Shown one piece after another: positions 56,906 to 64,000 of a stretch of 64,000 bases of DNA. A model generated the notes under the pieces. The model had not been told where the DNA came from and ran no database searches. It worked only from the letters and a program-made list of their open reading frames with translations. Origin of the DNA: Topomyia yanbarensis (taxonomy: Eukaryota > Arthropoda > Insecta > Diptera > Culicidae); contig NC_080671.1 of the NCBI RefSeq assembly GCF_030247195.1, positions 5,298,501 to 5,362,500 on the forward strand. Direction: 5' to 3'. The position numbers were made by a program, and so were the translations under genes. Numbering within the stretch: position 1 is the first letter of the stretch; each line of letters opens with the position of its first letter.

Positions 56906-59711
56906 CTACAAAGCAGATTTTACGTGTGAAATACATAGTGTTTTGAGCTCCGCTAATGTTGCTGCACGTTTAATATGCCTAGGCATCGAATTGAAAAAAC
57001 TTATTCCTTTGTACAACAAGGAGTTCTGTGATCTACTAAATAAAAAGTTTGGTGTTCTTGGATCCGACGCGTTTCTAGTGTTGTACCTATGCACATCGCT
57101 TCCTCTTTCAATTCGATCACACAAATATCGAGGCAGCATTCCATTAATAATTTTAAAAATGAACACCATTGTTAAGTAATAAATTCTTTGCTTCACAGAG
57201 AGCCATTGTAATGCGCTTAGCATGAAACTAGAGGAAGTGTATCTGTTACATTTTAATATTAATCGCATGATTCTATTTTGCAATCGCTGTAACCTCAATA
57301 TTTGTGTTTGATTGGCAAGAAACAAAATGGATGGGCAGAAGTCAATATGTGGTGAAACAATAGATTTATATAATAAAATTTTACTACTAATTGTTAAATC
57401 ATTTTTCAGACGACACAATATACCATACTTTTTAGCAATCTTTTTGATGACATTGTCGATGTGAGACTTAAAGGTTAACTTGTCATCAATGATTATTCCA
57501 AGATATTTTAATTCACTAACGCGATCAATAGTCTCACCATTTATTTCAACGTTAACGTCAGGCCTAGTATTAGCCGAAGAGATGATCATATATTTAGTTT
57601 TAGCAACATTTAACTTTAATTGTTTAAATTTTAACCAACGAGCAAGGGAATGCAAATCTTCGTTCAAATGCGCCACGGCTTCATCTATATCCTTAGCTGC
57701 AATGAACAGAACAGTGTCGTCAGCAAACAAATTTAAGTCACAAAATCGTAAAACTCGCCTCATGTCATTTATATACATAATAAATAAAATAGGACCTAAG
57801 ACACTACCTTGCGGCACTCCAAGAGGATTGCCGAGAGGACTAGATACAAAATCGTTAAAACTAGTTTTCTGAGTTCTATCACATAAATAGTTTTCAAACC
57901 ACTTATGCGCTATCCCTCCGATACCAAATCGCTCTAAAGTTTTCAAAAGGAAATGGTCTCGAAATTGTCTCAAAAGCGCGTTTCAGATCCAAAAATACAG
58001 CAAAAATAGTCTCTTTAACCTCGATTTTCTCTTTCCATTTTGCTAACACTAGATTCAAAGCGGTTTCGCAAGAGTGTCCCTCTCGGTATCCCGATTGCTC
58101 CGGAATTAGCAAATTATTATTATTCAAATAACTCATCAGCTGGCCCTTAACAACAAGTTCTAAAATTTTCTCTAATGTGTGCAACATGTTAATGGGGCGG
58201 TACTCTTCGGCTTTATCCGTCCCAGTAACTTTGGGAATAGGAATCACAAGTGATTCCTTCCAAACTGTCGGCACGTGCCCAGTTTGTAGCGATTCATTTA
58301 CAAGGTCCAGCAGATCGTGTCCGATGACATGAAAGCAATCCTGTATCACTTTTGCATTGACATTATCGATACCAGCCGATTTTCCCAAAGAAAAACAAAT
58401 ATCTTTCAATTGTTCAAAAGTGATTGGGTGAAATCCATCAAATCTACAGTTAATATTAATCGGCTGTGTTATTTCCGCAGGTTCACTGACCAGCTCAATA
58501 CTTTGATTGATCAGTTGCACACTGTTAACGAAATAACTGTTCAATTTTTCAGCTATTATTTGCTCAGATTGTTCTTCTACCCCGTTAAAAGTTATGGACT
58601 GCGAGGAACTAGGTTTAGGTTTAATTAAATTCTTTAGGATTTTCCATAACTCTTTGCTGTTGTTTTGATGTTGATCGATCTTCCTTTGAATGTACTCACA
58701 TTTGGCCTTTTTCAAAGCTCGTGAATAAATATTTCGCGCGTGTGTGTACCGATTCCAAAGACGTTCACTATTAGTTCTGCAAAATTTCTTGTACTTTTTA
58801 TCCCTTTTACGTTTCAGGCGCAAAAGATCTAAAGAGTACCAGCTGTTCGAGTTATTTAAATTAATATACTTTTGAGAAACTAAACTATTTGTACACTCTT
58901 TTAACACATTAGTTAGAACAGCTGCTTTGTTATCCAAATTTCCATTCAATTCCGTAAAATCCAGGCTTCTCGAAACCAGTTGAGACATGGCTTGTTTCGA
59001 ATATCTTTTCCAGCACATAATTTTAACTTTATCCTCCTCACGGTTTGGTTCACTCTCCAGCAAAATTGAAATTGTCTCATGATCTGAAATTTTACAATCG
59101 GCCTCTACATACGAATGAACCCAATCAAAATTGGAATACACGTGATCTATCAATGTTCTACTGTGTCTGGAAATTCTTGTAAACTCACTAACCGTTTGCT
59201 TGAAATTGAAAAACTCAGCCAACTGCTTCAACTGATTCGAATTTTGATCGTTGAGCCAATCAATATTGAAATCGCCCGAAATTACATTAAGTTTGCTTAA
59301 ATCAACGAAATTCTCCCACCAGTTTTCTAAAATTTCTAAAAATCGTCGATCGCTAGAACTAGGAGAATGGTATACTACTGCAAAGTTTCCCATCTGCATG
59401 CCTCTTTCAACTGATATACCCAAGAACCAATTATTATCAACTGCTTCGTTTAACCGAACGTTGAATTTAATCGATTCTTTGGCGTAAATAGCAACTCCAC
59501 CGGTATGTCTGGAATGAGATAGGCAAAAAGCAACTTTATAACCCGGAATGCTATACTGATCAAATGCATCAGCATTAACAATATGTGTTTCTGACAGAAA
59601 AACCAACAATGGACGTTTGTTTTCTACAAGATGTCGCATTGCAACAAAGTTTGTAGACAACCCAGCTATATTTAAACATAATATTTCAGACAGCCTCCCG
59701 TTTGTTAGTTG
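56906..59711 (-). pseudogene. CR1-like ORF2 (endonuclease-reverse transcriptase), one frameshift
   Basis: Begins directly after the ORF1 stop, in the same frame: QLTNGRLSEILCLNIAGLST (endonuclease start), then LLVFLSETHI, NVISGDFNIDWL and CKISDHETISI. Reverse transcriptase: VIPIPKVTGTDKAEEYRPIN, FLDLKRAFETIS, GVPQGSVLGPILF, NLFADDTVLFIAA (about 57700-57740) and LKYLGIIIDDKLTF. The C-terminal part is LPRYLCDRIERGSDVHRYNT. A shift at about 57955, between FETIS and DHFLLKTLERF, is the only break in about 935 codons. No ATG precedes the NIAGL motif, so translation must come from ORF1 readthrough or a non-ATG start. Confidence 0.88.
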
Positions 59712-59716
59712 CTATT
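59704..59716 (-). promoter_or_regulatory. UAG-CAACUA stop-codon context between ORF1 and ORF2
   Basis: The minus strand reads GAA TAG CAA CTA ACA. UAG followed by CARYYA is the known readthrough context of tobacco-mosaic-virus type. ORF2 continues without a frame change, so readthrough would give an ORF1-ORF2 fusion. Confidence 0.6.
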
Positions 59717-61157
59717 CACTCAACAAAACGTTGCTTTTTTTCGATTCTAGCAGTCTCCGATATACTGAACACTGCTTACTAAATGCCGCATGGTTTACGT
59801 CCAAATTCATTTTGCGTTCACTATTCTTTTTTATACAATTTACACATTTAAAATCAGTTGACGAGCATTCAGATGTTCTATGTGCTCCATTACATCTGGA
59901 GCATGTTTCTTTATTAACGCATCCCGTACTCTTATGACCAAATTCTCCACAGTTGAAGCATCGCAGCACGTTAAAGGCCTCTAAAACAGAACACCTATCC
60001 CAACCAATGTTCACCGTACGGGCTGACATCAGACCGCTATAAGTGTTCTTATCAACTTCAATTATAACATTGTATTTGTTATACTTGAAGCGTGGATTTT
60101 CAAAATTGGCAACAACTTTAACATAATCGACCGGAATGCCCTCATTCTGATTCTTTAATAAGTCAACGAAAACTTCCTCAGAGTATCGATCACTCATCCC
60201 CATTATTTTCAACTTCGGTTTACCGGGTATCGGTATAACAGCATTATACTTTTCACCCAGATTGCTTACAATGTTTTCTTTCACCGATTCAATATTATCC
60301 CGAGTTGCACACTCCACAATAATCGAGCCATCTTTACCGTTTTTAAAGTTGCTAATTTTGTGCACCTTTGGATCTAATTTATTTTTTAATTCATTCCTCG
60401 TGTCGTCACTCGATTGCAACGGCTCGACTGGTTTAATCACAATGACCGGGCGAGCCTTACGTTTCGTTTGACTTCTAGTTCTAATTTTATTCGTCCCAGT
60501 AGCTCCCGACAAAACATTCGCGTAAGTAATTCTACTATTTTTATCAAAAACCTCGTCATTATTTCCATCATCGTCTATTTCAATTAACATCGGTTCATCT
60601 TCTTTATTCGTCAAAATTTTTCGTTTTCTACTGGGATTCCCGTCAGATTCAGAATGAACCTTCCTATTACTAAAATTCCTCTTTCTGTTCATTCCAACTA
60701 ATTCAATTTCACGCTTAACATTTTCATTTAAACAACTTTTCAAATCTTCCAACTTTTTGGCAACACTGTTTTCCAAGCTAGCCAATTTACTCTCGAGAGA
60801 GTTGTTGAAAGACCTGATCAGTTTTTCTATTCCGTTTTCTACTGCGATGTTTATCTGTGCATCGATGTTTTTTCGGGCATCAGTGAGAGACTCAAAAATG
60901 GAAGCGAATTGTTCCATCTTCTTATTCAACTCAATGGATATCGAACTAACATCCTGCACACCAGAAGACTGATCTGATAAACACTTCGCACACTTGTAGC
61001 AAAGACTTGCATTATCAGCCACCCAATTTACCATGGCCTTTGTTAGCCCGGAACATTTTTGATGATATTTATCACCACAAAAAAGACATACAACCAGGCC
61101 TTCGGCGAGACTCACCGTGCTCGTACACTTTGCACACAGGCCGCTCATTATAGGCAA
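59712..61157 (-). CDS. CR1-like ORF1: PHD-like finger and zinc-knuckle protein
   Basis: An intact 481-codon frame from ATG 61157 to TAG 59712-59714. Residues 8-60 hold paired cysteines and a histidine (CAKCTSTVS, CLFCGDKYHQKC, CYKCAKC), a PHD/RING-like finger. A coiled-coil-like stretch follows (about 75-150: MEQFASIFESLTDARKNIDA), then a basic linker with RKRK and TKRKARP (about 175-245), a central RNA-binding-like region and knuckles CFNCGEFGHKSTGC, CSRCNGAHRTSEC and CVNC near the C-terminus. In the family this protein packages element RNA. The stop is followed by CAACTA and an open ORF2 in the same frame. Confidence 0.87.
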   Translation of the reverse strand: MPIMSGLCAKCTSTVSLAEGLVVCLFCGDKYHQKCSGLTKAMVNWVADNASLCYKCAKCLSDQSSGVQDVSSISIELNKKMEQFASIFESLTDARKNIDAQINIAVENGIEKLIRSFNNSLESKLASLENSVAKKLEDLKSCLNENVKREIELVGMNRKRNFSNRKVHSESDGNPSRKRKILTNKEDEPMLIEIDDDGNNDEVFDKNSRITYANVLSGATGTNKIRTRSQTKRKARPVIVIKPVEPLQSSDDTRNELKNKLDPKVHKISNFKNGKDGSIIVECATRDNIESVKENIVSNLGEKYNAVIPIPGKPKLKIMGMSDRYSEEVFVDLLKNQNEGIPVDYVKVVANFENPRFKYNKYNVIIEVDKNTYSGLMSARTVNIGWDRCSVLEAFNVLRCFNCGEFGHKSTGCVNKETCSRCNGAHRTSECSSTDFKCVNCIKKNSERKMNLDVNHAAFSKQCSVYRRLLESKKSNVLLSE

Positions 61158-61639
61158 ATTAAACTACAGCTGGAGAAGCGGGACAATACCAAAGAACAAT
61201 ATAACACTGCGTCTTCCACTGCGGGCAAGCTTATAAAGCCGCAGCGAAATGAAATCTGAAAATCACAGAGCAATAATAGTCTGTATGACTACACACTATA
61301 CTTATCTGAATGATATTTCGATTAGCAATAGGCGCCCACAAAGTTTTCAACGAAAAGTAAAGTATTTCACACGATTTAACCGATTGATGTTTACGCACTC
61401 TTTCACACAAGTTACCATATTCACTTTCACAAAAGCAGTGTACGTCACGTTACATTATCGATCATAAAACAATCCTCTTCCAGTATATTCAGTTTATGTT
61501 TATTAAATCTTTAGTGAAATTTTGTCTGTTTTTCGAATCTGTGATATGTTTTGATGCAGGCGTTCATTTGATAAAGTTATAACATATTTATGGAATGAAG
61601 AATCGTCAAATCGTTGTAACGTCACGAAAGAATGTGTCT

Positions 61640-63252
61640 ATAGTGTTTCTATGAGATGCTGTTGGCCTTCTGCCATGGTCGTGCTTTTTCCGATGTCGTT
61701 TGTTGTGTGCATTGATACATGGTTGTGGGGAAAGGTTGGGGGTGAAGGGTAGAGGTGCTCTGCAGCAGTTTGATTATGATTTTTTATGGTTGGTGGGCAT
61801 GCTTGGTCTTTGATATATGTTGTTTGATTGGTCTTAAAAATTTACTCAGACATGGCATGTGTCTCGTCAGACTCGACATTGATTCGACTGGTTCCACCTT
61901 CGTTCATGCTGGGGTATTTGCTTCTAGAACTACTCTCATTAGTGTTAGTGCTGGCGCCAGGTCCATCTAATTTGGGTTTTTTGGAGCGAGCCCTAGTTGC
62001 TGGTCCGGTCGGTGTTACAAATTGCGTTTGGTCGTTCTGATCCGAGGATGTTTGTGTTCGCAGCTGAGTGTTAGGAGCTGCTTCATCGGCGCTTTCCCCA
62101 CTTGTTGCAGGTCCGGGGTCTCGGATTTTTTTACTCCTTTGATTGTGTGCAGCTACTCTTTGTATTTCCCAAGTTCTTCCTTCAGGGCATCGATAATAGG
62201 GTTGCTCTGCTGTTTGGTGGCTGCTTGTCTGCGGAGTTTTAGGACTTCTTCTCGTAGGGCCTTTATTTCGTCATTCTGTTTCCGGGCCTTCTCAAGTTCT
62301 TGGAGGAGTTCTCTTATTAACTGGTCTTTCTCCCTATCTTGAGATTTGGTTTGGTTGGCGTAAGTTGGGGGCTGCTCAGCTTTCCTAAATTCCGCTCGTG
62401 CTTCTCCATAGGTGAGGTTGTTATCAACTTTGAATTTGATCACCGCTTCCTCTTTTTAGTAAATCGGACAGTTTCGATCCGTGGGTCCGTGATTACCTTC
62501 GCAGTTTCGGCAGTACTTGTTCTTCTTACACGGTTGGGTATTGTGTGTTTCATGTTGTTCAGAGCAGGTAGGACAAATGGGGGCTTCTGGACAGTTTTTT
62601 TCTGGAGTGTCCGTATTTGGCACAGCCAAAGCATAAAAGAGGTGATGGGTAGTATCTGCGCACAGGGAGCCGAATAAGTCCGAAGTAGACATGTGGCGGG
62701 AGAAGTTGTTCTTTAAAAGTAAGAACTACCAAAGGAGTGTTCCGGGTTTGGTTATCGCTTCGTTTAGTTATTCTTCTGACACTGTGGACGCCGCGAAGCA
62801 AGGTTTTCTCTGAGGGCTTCAGGTTCCATGTCGATTGTGTCTACATCGTAAACAACTCCTTGGCAAAAGTTAAGAGAGGGGTGAGAAATGATCTCAACCG
62901 GGGTGCCGTCGACTAATTGATTGAGAGTTAGTAAGTTCTGGTAGGTCGAATGAGAGCTGGTGCGGAGAGTATATTTCGTGCCTCTTGCTTCCTTGGATGC
63001 ATTAACCAAACCTTTTGGATCCCGACCCTGTAGCTGCTGCAGAGATTTGTGAATAGTGAATGAATTGGACGGAAGTTTGGCTGAAGGAGGGGTGGTGGTG
63101 GGTTCTGTATTATGCTGTTCATCATCTGTACTCACCGCTTGTAGGAGGAGGGTTTGTGTGAGGATAGTGTCCCCATCTTGTCGCATCCATGAAGGTAGCG
63201 TGGGCGACAGTTGTTTTCCTCCCCCATCTGGGGGGAAGTCGTTTACCCCCAT
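61640..63252 (-). pseudogene. I-type ORF1 with three cysteine knuckles
   Basis: Starts at ATG 63252 (MGVNDFPPDGGGKQLSPTLP). A domain TPVEIISHPSLNFCQGVVYD through LASR is followed, after a frameshift near 62790, by LVVLTFKEQLLPPHVYFGLI. The cysteine motifs are CFGCAKYGHSRKK, CPTCSEQHETHNTQPC and KYCRNCEGNHGPTDRNCPIY (about 62460-62640). A stop and shift lie near 62455, then a coiled-coil-like charged segment (REKDQLIRELLQELEKARKQ) to 62153, and a broken tail to about 61640. The protein binds element RNA. Several breaks make it inactive. Confidence 0.8.
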
Positions 63253-63435
63253 ATGGCTATCTGGTTCAGGCCGAGTATGTCAACCACTGACACGATTTAC
63301 CTCTGTTTGATACACTTAGGGGATCGATATAATTAAGCACTCTCTTCAATAATCAAGTTAGCCGATTTTCTTCTATTACTATCACTGGGCTACAGTGCGC
63401 AATAACACTCACTCACTTTACCCCAATAGACATTT

Positions 63436-63454
63436 GGGGGGGGGGGGGGGGGGG
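63436..63454. repeat. Run of 19 G
   Basis: Homopolymer close to the 5' limit of the I-type element. Its length may be unreliable in the assembly. Confidence 0.9.
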
Positions 63455-63755
63455 TCGGGGCGGCACGCTACGTTTTCTCCCATTTTACAGCAAATTTCAA
63501 GGAAGTCAACTTCTCAAAATAAAATTTGTGCGTTCTAATCGTGTCCTGTCTTGGCATAGTCAGGTCTTGATGCTTCGAGTGTATTCAATTGATTTGGATT
63601 TTTCACATCAATTTTAATTTGAAATCTTATTATTCCACATATGCAGCTTCTTGAATTTCACAAAAATAGCATTTTTACACAACAGGTATTTCTCAATTTG
63701 TATTTATATTCAATGCAATATTCTGGACTTGTTTTCTGGACTCTAACACTTTTAT
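63455..63755. other. No recognised feature
   Basis: AT-rich non-coding sequence. Confidence 0.4.
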
Positions 63756-63759
63756 TTAA

Positions 63760-63875
63760 CCCTCCGGAAGTCGCGCAAATGTCTCACTGAACGAGCAGCC
63801 GCTGGTGCGCTAAGACGATTTCGCTAGATTTTCAGAGCAGCATGCACTCAGTGCACTAGCGCGGCGTCAGGAAGG
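63760..63875. mobile_element. Tiny MITE with TTAA flanks (piggyBac-like)
   Basis: TTAA lies at 63756-63759 and 63876-63879. The ends read CCCTCCGGAAGTCGCGC and, on the other strand, CCTTCCTGACGCCGCGC. TTAA duplication is the mark of piggyBac-type transposition. Length is 116 bp; the terminal repeats are imperfect. Confidence 0.55.
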
Positions 63876-64000
63876 TTAAAAACGTATTTTCCTGTGCCAC
63901 AATCTTTATTCGTTATTAAAAATGTATGTGTTTTTGAAGCTCAACCATCCGGCACCAATTGAGACTTCCGGTTCGAATGCAAAATCCGATTCCAAGGTTG

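Larger units (their letters stand above)
56750..61480 (-). mobile_element. Nearly intact CR1-like non-LTR retrotransposon
   Basis: On the minus strand: a 5' leader above 61157, ORF1 (PHD-like finger and zinc knuckles), ORF2 (endonuclease and reverse transcriptase, no RNase H) and a short 3' UTR with ATGATGATG near 56777. A PHD-type finger at the start of ORF1 is known from CR1-group elements. The only break seen in ORF2 is one frameshift near 57955. Its ends are approximate; no target duplication could be fixed. Confidence 0.8.
54433..61637. mobile_element. Inverted-repeat element with recurrent GCGTTGTAACGTCACG motif, carrying SINE and CR1 insertions
   Basis: The left end (54433 onward: GACACATTCTTTCATGACGT) and right end (61637 backward: GACACATTCTTTCGTGACGT) are inverted repeats. 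Weaker homology extends about 220 bp inward (shared blocks such as TTATAACTTT and TCAAATGAAC). The motif occurs inside at 54446, 55719, 55763, 55951 and 61612, and outside the left end at 54079 and 54245. No transposase is visible. True ends are uncertain because motif copies continue left of 54433. Confidence 0.5.
49988..63435 (-). mobile_element. I-type non-LTR retrotransposon, split by nested elements
   Basis: ORF1 (61640-63252) and ORF2 (49988-53040) lie on the same strand in the right order, with about 8 kb of other elements between. Both are of I-element style: ORF1 with three cysteine knuckles, ORF2 with endonuclease, reverse transcriptase and RNase H. That both halves belong to one copy is inference from order and orientation. 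The limits given are approximate. Confidence 0.65.

Noticed and set aside
3669..63252. Integrated virus sequences
   Set aside because: All reverse transcriptases and gag-like proteins seen fit non-LTR, BEL/Pao or Gypsy retrotransposons. No envelope gene and no flavivirus-, rhabdovirus- or parvovirus-like domain was recognised.

Overview
This looks like eukaryotic, insect DNA, most likely from a mosquito (Culicidae, probably Aedes-like). The reasons are the density and mix of transposable elements (non-LTR elements of Jockey, Loa, I and CR1 type, BEL/Pao and Ty3/Gypsy elements, hAT-type and other inverted-repeat elements, a tRNA-derived SINE) and one spliced host gene whose C-terminal exons read as an insect odorant receptor close to mosquito Or2/Or10. 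The species call is inference. Nothing bacterial is visible, so operons, ribosome binding sites and CRISPR do not apply.

Layout. 0-16 kb: a decayed I-type non-LTR copy (1-2172) cut by an inverted-repeat element (2176-3166, TAT duplication); a complete-length but broken Jockey element (3587-7769, 13-bp target duplication) sitting exactly on the initiator of a duplicated TATA/initiator promoter module; a foldback element (8138-8368); and a BEL/Pao element with deletions (about 9.98-15.44 kb). 16-24 kb: small inverted-repeat elements, including a hAT-like one with a clean 8-bp duplication (16875-17810), and dispersed repeats. 23.6-27.5 kb: a broken Ty3/Gypsy element enclosed by two ~0.6-kb inverted arms that carry a 19-bp satellite-like motif. 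27.7-33 kb: several inverted-repeat elements, one with GGGTTCGGGT subterminal repeats.

34.5-35.3 kb: the only host gene recognised, four minus-strand exons of an odorant receptor with intact splice sites, reading frame and stop. Its 5' exons are not in the window.

36-49.4 kb: a putative 4-kb TIR element, then a full-length Loa-type retrotransposon on the minus strand (40442-49427, 11-bp target duplication). It was later hit by three elements: a 77-bp perfect palindrome with TA duplication, a second Loa-type copy with an identical 120-bp duplication on either side, and an 891-bp hAT-like element with 8-bp duplication. 49.4-63.4 kb: an I-type retrotransposon on the minus strand whose two halves are separated by about 8 kb. 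That gap holds an inverted-repeat sequence carrying a recurrent 16-bp motif, a tRNA-derived SINE and a nearly intact CR1-like element.

The most notable observation is in the CR1-like element. ORF1 (PHD finger plus zinc knuckles) and ORF2 (endonuclease plus reverse transcriptase) are in the same frame, separated only by a UAG followed by CAACUA. That fits the CARYYA context for stop-codon readthrough, and ORF2 has no usable ATG of its own upstream of its first endonuclease motif. Most of the window is a nested archive of insertions whose order can be read from target duplications.
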